Shown here one piece after another: positions 33,961 through 42,244 of a stretch of DNA of 64,000 nt. The position numbers and the translations under genes were made by a program. Within the stretch, counting starts at the first letter, position 1. Each line of letters starts with the position of its first letter. The DNA lies in the NCBI RefSeq assembly GCF_001456355.1, contig NZ_CP010271.1, positions 4,340,001-4,404,000 of the forward strand. Direction: 5' to 3'. The notes beneath the pieces were generated by a model that was given only the letters and a program-made list of their open reading frames with translations, made no database searches and was not told the origin of the DNA. The stretch comes from Mycobacteroides saopaulense. Lineage in GTDB: Bacteria; Actinomycetota; Actinomycetes; Mycobacteriales; Mycobacteriaceae.

Positions 33961-35379
33961 TTACATAAGCTTTTTCATCAGCTTCAGATTCTTCTCCAGG
34001 TACGGCGGATACGGCAGCTTGAGGTCCATCTTGGTGCTCTTGTACAGCGTCGACTTGAGGTGGCTGAACTCATCGAAGCCGGCCTTGCCGTGGTAGGCAC
34101 CCATGCCGCTGGCACCGACCCCGCCGAAGGGCAGATTGGGGATCACCGCGTGGTACAGCAGGTGGTTGATGACGGTGCCGCCCGCCGGTACCTCGTCGAT
34201 GAAACGATTACCGATCCGCTTGGACTCGGTGAATGCGTAGGCCGCCAACGGCTTGGGACGCGAGTTGATGAAGCCGATGGCGTCATCGAGAGAATCTGCG
34301 GTCAGCACCGGCAGGATCGGACCGAAGATCTCGTTCTGCATGAGCGGCTCGTCTGCGCTCGGATCAACCACGATCGTCGGCTCGATGGTGAGCGCTGACG
34401 CGTCGGAGCCGCCGCCGGTGGCCACCTCGCCCTCGGTAGCGGCCAGGTAACCCACCAACCGATCGAACTGGCGTTGGTTGACCACCCGCAGTCCCTTGGA
34501 TTCCTTGTCGGCCTGGAACTCTGCCCACGCGGCCGTGATCTTCTCGACCAGCTCATCGCGCACTGCCGAGTCGACAAGAACGTAGTCGGGGGCCAGACAC
34601 ACCTGGCCCGAGTTCAGGCCCTTCATGTATCCGATACGGCGAGCAGCCACTTCGATGTTGGCGTCGGCGGCCACATAGACCGGCGACTTGCCACCCAGCT
34701 CCAGCGCGACCGGTGTCAGATGCGGCGCAGCTCCTTCCAGGATGCGCTTGCCGATCTCGGTGCCGCCCGTGAACAGTGCCTTGTCGAAACCTTGGGCCAG
34801 CAGTTCCTGCGTGACCGAGCCGTCGCCTTCGACGACGGCCACCGCATGCGGATCGAGGTATTGAGGAATGAGCTTGGCCATCAGGGCCGACGAAGCCGGC
34901 GCGATCTCCGAGGGTTTGATGGCGACCGTGTTGCCGGCCGCCAGGGCGCCGACCACAGGGCCCAGCGTGAGGTACAGCGGGAAGTTCCACGCCCCGATGA
35001 CCAACACCGTGCCGTACGGCTCGGCCACCGACCATGCCTTGGCGGGTTGCTGGGCCAGCGGCAGGCCACGCACCCGCTTGCGTCGCATCCACCGGCGAAG
35101 GTTCTTGCGGGCATAAACGACCTCGACGACCGAACCGACCACATCGGCGATCCAGGCCTCAGCCGAGGACCGCCCCAAGTCCTCGTGCAACGCGGTGGCG
35201 ATTGCGGCCTCGTTCTCGGAGAAGAGCCGCTCCAGGCCGACAAGCTGTGCCTTACGCCAGTGGTACTCGCGAGTGCGGCCCGTCGCGAATGTCTCTCGCA
35301 GACCCCGGACGATGTCCGGGATGCGTGAGGGCTCGGACGCAGCGTGCTGGTCGGCGGGCGTAGAGATCTCGGTGGTCAT
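33961..35379 (-). CDS. Aldehyde dehydrogenase, Rv0147-type
   Basis: A 472-residue class 3-like aldehyde dehydrogenase. The catalytic Glu is in ALELGGKSPVYV and the Cys in NSGQVCLAPDYV. The C-terminal helix ends PYPPYLEKNLKLMKKLM, a hydrophobic tail as in fatty aldehyde dehydrogenases, which may associate with membrane. Starts at ATG 35379 with GAGAGGAAC upstream. It sits between the two methyltransferase paralogs and the SDR, the same order as Rv0145-Rv0149 in M. tuberculosis. Confidence 0.92.
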   Translation of the reverse strand: MTTEISTPADQHAASEPSRIPDIVRGLRETFATGRTREYHWRKAQLVGLERLFSENEAAIATALHEDLGRSSAEAWIADVVGSVVEVVYARKNLRRWMRRKRVRGLPLAQQPAKAWSVAEPYGTVLVIGAWNFPLYLTLGPVVGALAAGNTVAIKPSEIAPASSALMAKLIPQYLDPHAVAVVEGDGSVTQELLAQGFDKALFTGGTEIGKRILEGAAPHLTPVALELGGKSPVYVAADANIEVAARRIGYMKGLNSGQVCLAPDYVLVDSAVRDELVEKITAAWAEFQADKESKGLRVVNQRQFDRLVGYLAATEGEVATGGGSDASALTIEPTIVVDPSADEPLMQNEIFGPILPVLTADSLDDAIGFINSRPKPLAAYAFTESKRIGNRFIDEVPAGGTVINHLLYHAVIPNLPFGGVGASGMGAYHGKAGFDEFSHLKSTLYKSTKMDLKLPYPPYLEKNLKLMKKLM

Positions 35380-35486
35380 ATCCGTTCCTCTCGATGGCAG
35401 GCTCATCAATGAGCGCATCTCCGCAGTTCACACACGTACACACGGACTCGCGATGGCAGCTAAGTGAGCTGTATCACCGATGGTAA

Positions 35487-35498
35487 CCAACCAGTTGG
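35487..35498. promoter_or_regulatory. CCAACCAGTTGG pseudo-palindrome upstream of the aldehyde dehydrogenase
   Basis: Arms CCAAC and GTTGG around a CA centre, 108 bp upstream of the aldehyde dehydrogenase start. The same 11-base core appears in the TetR/LtrA divergent region near 4600. Candidate operator for the TetR encoded at 3860 or for a related repressor (inference). Confidence 0.35.
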
Positions 35499-35535
35499 GA
35501 CCTGAGAACCCCGCACCCCTGAGGGTTACGTTCCG

Positions 35536-36486
35536 TCAACCCTTGAGCTCGGCCTCGATCAGGGTGTTCCCTCGCACGTCCTGCTCCATGTAGGCCGGTC
35601 GACCCGCCCCTGCCATCTCCACCTCGGCGGGTATCGCCCGCACCGTCCATCCACGACCGGCGAGCCATTGAGGGACATCGGTGCGGTCCTCGTCGTGATA
35701 CATCAGCGATCCGACATCGAGGGACTCGCCGTCCAACCCGGCCAGCTTGCGGGCTCGGTCGAAGTGTTGACGCATCTTGCCTCGGAACTCTTGCCGCTTG
35801 TCGTTGTCCGGTCCCACAGCCTCGACGGCGATCCTGCTGCCCGGCGCGCTCTGGTCCACGATCAGCTCGAAGAGCCGGTCCTGCGCCTCGGTCGGCAGAT
35901 ACATGAGCAGGCCTTCTGCCAGCCACGCCGTGGGCGATGCCACGTCGAATCCCTCGTCCTGCAGGGCTCTGGGCCAGTCCTGTCGCAAGTCGACGGGCAC
36001 TTCACGCCGAAGGCACGCGGAACGCACCTCATGCTCGTCCAGTGTCTGGCGCTTGTACTGCAGCACCAGCGGCTGATCTATCTCGTACACGGTGGTGCCG
36101 ACCGGCCAGTCCAGGCGATAGGCGCGAGAATCCAGGCCCGCGGCCAGGATCACCACCTGGGTGATGCCCGCACGCGAGGCCCGCTCGAAGAACGCGTCGA
36201 AGAACCGGGTGCGGACCGCCTGGTAATCCACCGCGTACTGCATGATGCGGTCGGCCTCGGGATCGAGTTCGGCGAGCTGCTGGCGCAATCCGTCGCTCGC
36301 GATCACCGACCAGGCGCCTGATCCCGCCCGCTCGACGAGAAGCTGCGCGAAAGGGTCATTGATCAGCGGTGTCCGGCTGCGGGTTTCGGCCGCCCGGGCG
36401 GCGGCCACCATCACCGCGGTGGCACCCACGCTGTTGGCGATGTCCCAGCTGTCGTCATCGGACCGTGTCGTCGTCGTGCCGGTCAC
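35536..36486 (-). CDS. Class I SAM-dependent methyltransferase, Rv0146-type (paralog 5 of 6)
   Basis: A 316-residue member of the same family as the array at 13-16.7 kb: SDDDSWDIANSVGATAVMVAAAR, VILAAGLDSRAYRLDWP, YEIDQPLVLQYK, VDLRQDWPRAL and PTAWLAEGLLMYLP. The start is GTG 36486, overlapping the stop of paralog 6 by four bases (GTGA); the longer frame to 36600 lies inside that gene. It sits at the position of Rv0145/Rv0146 beside the aldehyde dehydrogenase. Substrate unknown. Confidence 0.88.
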   Translation of the reverse strand: MTGTTTTRSDDDSWDIANSVGATAVMVAAARAAETRSRTPLINDPFAQLLVERAGSGAWSVIASDGLRQQLAELDPEADRIMQYAVDYQAVRTRFFDAFFERASRAGITQVVILAAGLDSRAYRLDWPVGTTVYEIDQPLVLQYKRQTLDEHEVRSACLRREVPVDLRQDWPRALQDEGFDVASPTAWLAEGLLMYLPTEAQDRLFELIVDQSAPGSRIAVEAVGPDNDKRQEFRGKMRQHFDRARKLAGLDGESLDVGSLMYHDEDRTDVPQWLAGRGWTVRAIPAEVEMAGAGRPAYMEQDVRGNTLIEAELKG

Positions 36487-37400
36487 CGAAGCTCCCCCTG
36501 GATCAACTGGCCGCGGAACGTGCCCTGCTGGACGTCCTCGGCAACCGGCCTGCCCAACCGCGCCATCTCGTCGTGCGCATCGGTCTTGGTCACCGACCAT
36601 CCGTGCGCTTCAAGCCATTCCGCAGGATCGGCCCGGTCCTCGTCCTCGTAGATGAGGTTCTCGATCGTGACCTCGATATCGACGGCAGTCTTGAAGGCCG
36701 CGCGCACCTGTTCCCGGCGAGCCGTTTCTTCCTCGCTCTCGTCCAGGACCAACTTCCCGTCGTATCCCTCCACGGCGATGCGACTGCCCGGCGCACTCAA
36801 TGCACCGACGTTCAGGAAGAGGCTGTCCTGGGCGTCGGCGGGCAGGTAGGGCAGCAGGCCCTCGGCAAGCCATGCGGTGGGTTGGGCGGAATCGAACCCA
36901 GCCGCACGCAGCGCAGCAGGCCAGTCCTCGCGCAGGTCGATGGCCACGCCGCGTCGCTGTGCCGTCGATTGATGCGCCGCGAGAGCGGAGGCTTTGAACT
37001 CCAGCACCTGGGGCTGGTCGATCTCGTACACGGTGGTGCCGACCGGCCATTCGAGCCGATACGCGCGGGAGTCCAGGCCGGAGGCCAGAATGACGATCTG
37101 CCGAATTCCCGCCGTGGCCGCGGACAGGAAGTAGGCGTCGAAGAAGTGCGTGCGGGTGGCCTGGTAGTCGACCATCCGGCCGTAGATCCGGCCCGCCTCC
37201 GGGTCCGGCCAGTCGACGTCGCCGGAGGCCAGCCGCTCCCAGCCGGTCGATTTTCCGGTCGCGTCGACGAGTATCTGCGCGAATGGATCACGGATGAGCG
37301 CGTCGGCACGCAGCGTCTCGGTGGCGCGTGCGGCTGCTACGCCGAGCGCAGTGGCCCCCACGCTGGAGGTGATGTCCCAGGTGTCCCCGTCGACGCGCAT
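36483..37400 (-). CDS. Class I SAM-dependent methyltransferase, Rv0146-type (paralog 6 of 6)
   Basis: A 305-residue member with GDTWDITSSVGATALGVAAARA, VILASGLDSRAYRLEWP, YEIDQPQVLEFK and IDLREDWPAALRAAGFD. The ATG at 37400 has GAGAGGAAG upstream; a GTG 15 bases further is less likely. TVYEIDQP and RAYRL-WP are shared with paralog 5 but not with the other four, so these two form a separate pair. It is the first gene of a long minus-strand run that leads into the mce operon. Confidence 0.88.
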   Translation of the reverse strand: MRVDGDTWDITSSVGATALGVAAARATETLRADALIRDPFAQILVDATGKSTGWERLASGDVDWPDPEAGRIYGRMVDYQATRTHFFDAYFLSAATAGIRQIVILASGLDSRAYRLEWPVGTTVYEIDQPQVLEFKASALAAHQSTAQRRGVAIDLREDWPAALRAAGFDSAQPTAWLAEGLLPYLPADAQDSLFLNVGALSAPGSRIAVEGYDGKLVLDESEEETARREQVRAAFKTAVDIEVTIENLIYEDEDRADPAEWLEAHGWSVTKTDAHDEMARLGRPVAEDVQQGTFRGQLIQGELR

Positions 37401-37762
37401 CCGGCTTCCTCTCACGGCAAACTAGACCCAATAGTGAGCAATGCTACAGATCTTCGGCCGTGGCGGGCATTGTGCAACAGGTCACATTCGCCCTGGTGAA
37501 GCCCCGGTAACTGCACCCTTCATTCATTTGCCCGTCATCTTTGTTACCCACCACACACGGGCATCGACGATCAGGACACACTTAGTCGATTTGTGCAGTT
37601 CCTCCACAAATTTCGCATAAGGTTCATGGACGAATCCGCCCGGCTACCTACCCTGACGGAGTTCGCTAGCAGACAACTCACTAAAATTCGGGCTAGCAGA
37701 TAGCTCAGAGAAGAGTTCGAAAGGGGATAGAACGTGCTTGCCACGTACATGTCCATGGGGGG
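37401..37762. other. Divergent promoter region of the methyltransferase operon and the solitary ketosynthase
   Basis: A 362-bp stretch with no credible gene, AT-richer than its surroundings. It includes a direct repeat of GCTAGCAGA at 37665-37673 and 37692-37700 close to the ketosynthase start, and a GGGATAG ribosome-site-like stretch. Both flanking genes start outward from it. Confidence 0.55.
37665..37700. repeat. Direct repeat of GCTAGCAGA upstream of the ketosynthase
   Basis: Two copies of GCTAGCAGA with 27-bp spacing (37665 and 37692), each preceded by TTCG and followed by a CTCA-containing sequence (ACAACTCA, then TAGCTCA). Spacing near 2.5 helical turns suggests a regulator that binds tandem sites. 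The role is inferred. Confidence 0.45.
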
Positions 37763-39031
37763 ATGTCGACAGTGACCAAACCATCTACCGCAAATGGCGG
37801 CTTTCCGAACATCGTCGTGACCGGCATGGCCATGACGACGTCGATCGCGCCCGACGTCGAGGGCACCTGGAAAGGGCTCCTCAACGGTGAGAGCGGCATT
37901 CGTGTACTCGACGACGATTTCGTCGCCCAGTACGACCTACCGGTGAAGATCGGCGGACACCTCAAGGTCCGCGACTTCGACAAGGACATGACGAAGATCG
38001 AGCTTCGTCGCCTGTCCTACGTTCAGCGCCTGGCCGCGATCCTGGGCCGTCAGGTCTGGGAGGACGCAGGTGCTCCCGAAGACATCGATCTGGAGCGGCT
38101 GACGGTTTCGGTCGGCACCGGCTTGGGCGGCGGCGAGAAGTTGGTCGAGGCCTACGACGAGATGCGCGCCCGGGGCACAAAAGCCGTTTCTCCCCTTACT
38201 GTTCAGATGTTCATGCCCAACGGTCCTGCCGCCGTCATCGGCCTGGAGCGCAAGGCACGTGGTGGTGTCATCACCCCGGTTTCGGCGTGTGCCTCCGGTA
38301 ATGAGGGCATAGCGCATGCCTGGCGTCAGATCGCTTATGGCGATGCCGATATCGCCATCTGCGGTGGTATCGAGGCTGCCATCGAGGCCGCGCCAATCGC
38401 CGCGTTCGCCAACATGCGCATCGTGATGTCCACCGACAACGACAACCCCGCAGGGGCGTCGCGGCCGTTCGACAAGAACCGCACCGGCTTCGTGTTCGGC
38501 GAGGGCGGCGCACTCATGGTCATCGAGACCGAGGAGCACGCCAAGGCGCGCGGCGCGCGGATCTACGCCCGGCTTCTCGGCGCGGGCATCACCTCGGACG
38601 GCTTCCACGTGGTGGCACCGCATCCCGACGGCATCGGCGCGGCCAAGGCCATGAACCGGGCTCTGGAGACCGCCGGGCTCGATGCCAAGGACATCGACCA
38701 CGTCAACGCGCACGCCACCGCCACCAGCGTCGGTGACGTCGCGGAGGGCAGGGCCATTCACAAGTCCGGTCTGCAGCACGCCGCGGTCTACGCCCCCAAG
38801 GGCGCCCTCGGCCACTCCGTGGGCGCGGTCGGTGCCGTCGAGGCCATCATCACGGTGAAGTCGTTGCAGGAGGGCATCATTCCGCCCACCCTCAACTACG
38901 AGACACCCGATCCAGAGATCGATCTCGACATCGTCAGCAAGGAACCCCGCAAGGGCGACTACAAGTATGCGATCAACAACTCGTTCGGTTTCGGCGGCCA
39001 CAACGTGGCCATCGCTCTCGGCAAGTACTGA
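37763..39031 (+). CDS. Beta-ketoacyl-ACP synthase, KasA/KasB paralog
   Basis: A 422-residue condensing enzyme. Catalytic Cys176 in PVSACASG, His317 in NAHATAT and Lys346/His351 in [10 protein letters not shown] complete the triad. N-terminus [19 protein letters not shown] and C-terminus [18 protein letters not shown] follow KasA/KasB, the FAS-II mycolic acid synthases. Canonical motifs are altered: NAHGTAT reads NAHATAT and PKSALGH reads PKGALGH. It stands alone, not in a FAS-II operon, so a different acyl chain or condition may apply. ATG 37763 follows a GGGGGG. Confidence 0.9.
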   Translation: MSTVTKPSTANGGFPNIVVTGMAMTTSIAPDVEGTWKGLLNGESGIRVLDDDFVAQYDLPVKIGGHLKVRDFDKDMTKIELRRLSYVQRLAAILGRQVWEDAGAPEDIDLERLTVSVGTGLGGGEKLVEAYDEMRARGTKAVSPLTVQMFMPNGPAAVIGLERKARGGVITPVSACASGNEGIAHAWRQIAYGDADIAICGGIEAAIEAAPIAAFANMRIVMSTDNDNPAGASRPFDKNRTGFVFGEGGALMVIETEEHAKARGARIYARLLGAGITSDGFHVVAPHPDGIGAAKAMNRALETAGLDAKDIDHVNAHATATSVGDVAEGRAIHKSGLQHAAVYAPKGALGHSVGAVGAVEAIITVKSLQEGIIPPTLNYETPDPEIDLDIVSKEPRKGDYKYAINNSFGFGGHNVAIALGKY

Positions 39032-39045
39032 TCCACTGCCCTGTC

Positions 39046-39106
39046 CCGACACGCCGTCTGGCGGCGGATTCGTATCGCACGATTCCGCCGCTAGGCGGCG
39101 TGTCGG
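39046..39106. terminator. Long hairpin, bidirectional terminator between kas and fadE
   Basis: Arms of about 24 bases starting CCGACACGCCG and ending CGGCGTGTCGG, with two mismatches, around a short loop. It lies between two convergent genes and could end both transcripts. No T-run is seen, as often in mycobacteria. Confidence 0.65.
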
Positions 39107-39122
39107 CATTCGGCCCTGCTGA

Positions 39123-40304
39123 TTACCGGAACGCCGCGATCCCCGTGAGTGCCTGACCGATCACCAACGTGTGCATCTCGCTGGTGCCTTCGTAGGTCAA
39201 CACCGATTCCAGGTTGTTGGCATGCCGCATCACCGGGTACTCACCTGAAATACCGTTGGCGCCAAGGATTGTCCTGGCGGTTCTCGCGATCTCGATCGCC
39301 TCGCGCACGTTGTTGAGCTTGCCCAGGCTGACCTGAGGCGTGGCGAGCGCGTCCGCGTCCTTACGGCGTCCGAGATGCAATGCCAGCAGCACGCCCTTGC
39401 CGTACTCCAGCGCCATGTTGGCCAGTTTCTCCTGGGTCAGCTGGAAGCCTGCGATCGGCCGATCGAACTGTTCACGGGTCTGGGCGTAATCGAGTGCGGT
39501 ACGCAGACATTCACGCGCGGCACCCATCGAACCGAAGATGATGCCGAAGCGCGCCTCGTTCAAGCACGACAGCGGGGCCTTGAGCCCGATCGCCAACGGC
39601 AACCGGTTCTTCTCCGGCACTCGCACATCACTGAGGTTGAGTTCCGCGGTCACGGACGCACGCAGGGACATCTTGGAGCGGATGGTCTGGGCGTTGAATC
39701 CCGCCGAATCCGTCGACACCAGGAAGCCACGAACACCGTCATCGGTCTGCGCCCAGATCACCGCGACATCGGCGATCGACCCGTTGGTGATCCACATCTT
39801 GGTGCCGTTGATGATCCAGTCGTTGCCATCGCGTCGGGCATGGGTGCGCATGCCACCGGGGTTGGATCCGAAATCGGGTTCGGTCAGGCCGAAACACCCC
39901 AGCTCCTCCCCGGTCGCCATCCGCGGTAGCCACTTCTGCTTCTGCGCGTCACTGCCGTACGCGTAGATGGCGTACATCGCCAGCGAGCCCTGCACGCTGA
40001 CCAGCGAGCGGATTCCCGAGTCGCCCGCCTCCAGCTCCATACATGCCAGTCCGTATGCGAGAGAGGATGTTCCGGAGCAGCCATAACCCTGCAGGTGCAT
40101 GCCGAGTACACCTACCTTGCCCAGCTCCAGCGCGAGCTTGCGCACCGGCAGGTCACCGTGCTCGTACCACCGTTGAACATTCGGCACCACACGCGCCTGA
40201 ACCAGCGCACGCACGCTGTTACGGATCGCGCGCTCCTCATCACTGAGCAGTGCGTCGATACCGAACAGTTCGTCGGGGTCGGTTCGGTGAGCGTCGGCAG
40301 CCAT
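39123..40304 (-). CDS. Acyl-CoA dehydrogenase, glutaryl-CoA dehydrogenase-like (FadE)
   Basis: A 393-residue flavin dehydrogenase. FGLTEPDFGSNPGGMRT (substrate/FAD), KMWITNGSIADVAVIWA, and the C-terminal TYEGTSEMHTLVIGQALTG with the catalytic Glu are all present. The end of the sequence is glutaryl-CoA-dehydrogenase-like (YEGT...H.L..G.A.TG), so it may oxidise and decarboxylate glutaryl-CoA. ATG 40304 is used. It lies convergent to the ketosynthase and divergent from the DUF427 gene. Confidence 0.87.
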   Translation of the reverse strand: MAADAHRTDPDELFGIDALLSDEERAIRNSVRALVQARVVPNVQRWYEHGDLPVRKLALELGKVGVLGMHLQGYGCSGTSSLAYGLACMELEAGDSGIRSLVSVQGSLAMYAIYAYGSDAQKQKWLPRMATGEELGCFGLTEPDFGSNPGGMRTHARRDGNDWIINGTKMWITNGSIADVAVIWAQTDDGVRGFLVSTDSAGFNAQTIRSKMSLRASVTAELNLSDVRVPEKNRLPLAIGLKAPLSCLNEARFGIIFGSMGAARECLRTALDYAQTREQFDRPIAGFQLTQEKLANMALEYGKGVLLALHLGRRKDADALATPQVSLGKLNNVREAIEIARTARTILGANGISGEYPVMRHANNLESVLTYEGTSEMHTLVIGQALTGIAAFR

Positions 40305-40440
40305 GTGGCCGACCCTAGCGCCCCTGAGCCGTGTGTCGGCTAGGAACTGAAGCGGTACAGCCGCTCAAGGCCACGGAGACAGGAAAGCCTAGCCATAGTC
40401 CCCTCGGTGGCGGATACACAAAAGGCCTACCCTCGGAATC

Positions 40441-40818
40441 ATGTCCACCCCCGACAGGCCGCACCTGGTTCCCGGCCCGGACCATCCGATCGACATCGAA
40501 CCCGCCGACATCCACGTTGTGGTCACGTCCGGCGACATCACCATCGCCGACACCACCGACGCACTGCGATTGCAGGAGGCCAGCTACCCGCCCGTGTTCT
40601 ACGTGCCGCCTGCGGCGGTGAACTGGGAGGCACTGCATCGCAGCGATACCCGCACCTACTGTCCCTACAAGGGCGAGGCCTCGTACTACTCCGTGTGTAC
40701 ACCCGAAGGGACGGTCGAGGATGCCGTCTGGACATACGAAGATCCGTATCCCGCGGTCGCCCAAATCATCGGCCATCTGGCGTTCTACCCGGACCGGGTT
40801 CACGTGAGCGCACACTGA
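40441..40818 (+). CDS. DUF427 family protein
   Basis: A 125-residue DUF427 protein. Family elements are ALRLQEASYPPVFYVPP, the RSDTRTYCPYKGEASYYSV segment, and AVWTYEDPYPAVAQIIGHLAFYPDRV. Biochemical role unknown. It is monocistronic or paired with the next methyltransferase gene, which starts 47 bp downstream. Confidence 0.85.
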   Translation: MSTPDRPHLVPGPDHPIDIEPADIHVVVTSGDITIADTTDALRLQEASYPPVFYVPPAAVNWEALHRSDTRTYCPYKGEASYYSVCTPEGTVEDAVWTYEDPYPAVAQIIGHLAFYPDRVHVSAH

Positions 40819-40864
40819 CCCAGCCCGCATAGCGGGGCCGTGATTGCTCGCGTACGTTGTGGCC

Positions 40865-41509
40865 ATGACGACGGTTCAACGGCGAGCTTTCAACGACCAG
40901 GTGACGCGGTTCTGGGGCCGCGCCGCCAAGGCATACGACTGGGCACCACTACAACAGTGGGTGTATCGCCCCGCCCAGGACGAGATGATCGCCCAGCTGC
41001 GTCTACACGAGTCTCAGCGGGTCGTGGATATCGCCTGCGGCACAGGAATTCTGGCAACGCGCATACAACAGGAGCTCGAACCCGAGCAGGTGCACGGGGT
41101 CGACATGTCCCAGGGGATGCTCGCCCAGGCCAAGGCCCGCTCATCCCTCGTCGACTGGGAGTTCGCGCCGGCGGAGAAGCTGCCGTTCGCCGATGGCGCG
41201 CTGGATGCCGTGGTGTCGACCTCGGCGTTCCACTTCTTCGACCAGCCCGCAGCGCTCGCCGAGTTCCATCGTGTCCTGGCACCTGGAGGGTTCACCGCAA
41301 TCACGACGTTCACGCCGGACCGCGCCTCGGCCCCGATCCTGCGCCGGTTCTTCGGTGACCGGGTACCCGCGCACGCGCCGTCGAAGACCGAGATGCGGGA
41401 GATGTTCGAAGCCGCCGGCTTCGAGGTCGCCGTGCAACGCCCCGTCCGCCACCCCTTCACTCTCCCCTTCGTGGAGTTCGACCGTCTCACGGTGGGCATC
41501 AAACGATGA
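40865..41509 (+). CDS. Class I SAM-dependent methyltransferase (UbiE/BioC-like)
   Basis: A 214-residue methyltransferase, unrelated in detail to the TIGR00027 array. Motif I is VVDIACGTGILATRI, followed by VHGVDMSQGMLAQAKA and LAEFHRVLAPGGFTAITTF. The ATG at 40865 fits the family start; an in-frame TTG/ATG upstream adds seven residues. Its stop TGA lies within ATGAC at the presumed start of the hydrolase, so the pair is meant to be coupled. The BioC-BioH analogy is only suggestive. Confidence 0.82.
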   Translation: MTTVQRRAFNDQVTRFWGRAAKAYDWAPLQQWVYRPAQDEMIAQLRLHESQRVVDIACGTGILATRIQQELEPEQVHGVDMSQGMLAQAKARSSLVDWEFAPAEKLPFADGALDAVVSTSAFHFFDQPAALAEFHRVLAPGGFTAITTFTPDRASAPILRRFFGDRVPAHAPSKTEMREMFEAAGFEVAVQRPVRHPFTLPFVEFDRLTVGIKR

Positions 41510-42233
41510 CAAGTGGCTGCTACTGCGTGGCTTGAGCCGCGAGCAGCGCCACTGGGAAAAATTCCCGCAGACCTTCGCCGAATCTCTTGGTGTTCAAGTG
41601 GAATGCCTTGACGCCCCCGGATTCGGCACCGAATTCGAGCGCACCTCGCCGGCCTCCATCTCGGCGATCACGGACGACATACGGTCACGGCTCGACCGGC
41701 GTGACGAGAATTGGTCGCTGCTGTCCATATCTCTGGGTGGCATGATCGGACTCGATTGGTGCGCAAGATATCCGGACGATTTCGAGCGCGCCGTCATCAT
41801 CAATTCCAGCACCGCCTCCACTCCCGTGTGGCAACGGTTCCAGCCGTCGTCCGTTCCCAACCTGATCCTCGGACGGTTCCGAGCCGACGCACCCCGTGAG
41901 CGCGCGATCCTGGCGCAGACCGCCAACAACCCCGACCTCGATCTCGAAGCGCTCTCCCGGCGCTGGGCGGACTATCTGCAGACACAACGCCCCTCAAGCA
42001 CCAGCATCGTTCGGCAGATGGCCGCGGCCATCACGTTCAGAATGCCGCGACACATCGACACACCACTGCTGGTGCTCACCTCCAAGCACGATCGGCTCGT
42101 GAGTTCTTCGGCGTCCCGCGCGATCGCCGACAGGTTCGGAGTTCCCATCGCGGTGCATCCCACCGCCGGGCACGACCTTCCCCTGGACGACGGCGCATGG
42201 ATCGCCGAACAGGTAAAGCAGTGGATCGGCTAG
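41505..42233 (+). CDS. Alpha/beta hydrolase with unresolved start (possible frameshift)
   Basis: About 240 residues of alpha/beta hydrolase: WLLLRGLSREQRHWEKFPQ (oxyanion strand), SLLSISLGGMIGLDWCARYP (Ser nucleophile elbow, SISLGG) and TAGHDLPLDDGAWI (catalytic His). The frame is open upstream, but only out-of-family residues precede DDKWLLLRG and no ATG or GTG lies near it. The ATG at 41506 overlaps the methyltransferase stop in ATGAC and is in another frame; one extra base after it would read M-T-K-W-L-L-L. So the gene probably carries a one-base deletion, or an error, at 41509-41511. Confidence 0.65.
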   Translation, partial: DDKWLLLRGLSREQRHWEKFPQTFAESLGVQVECLDAPGFGTEFERTSPASISAITDDIRSRLDRRDENWSLLSISLGGMIGLDWCARYPDDFERAVIINSSTASTPVWQRFQPSSVPNLILGRFRADAPRERAILAQTANNPDLDLEALSRRWADYLQTQRPSSTSIVRQMAAAITFRMPRHIDTPLLVLTSKHDRLVSSSASRAIADRFGVPIAVHPTAGHDLPLDDGAWIAEQVKQWIG

Positions 42234-42244
42234 ATTCGTCTCCT

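Noticed and set aside
36487..36600. Upstream extension of methyltransferase paralog 5
   Set aside because: The extra residues lie inside paralog 6 and lack family sequence. The GTG at 36486 has the expected four-base overlap.
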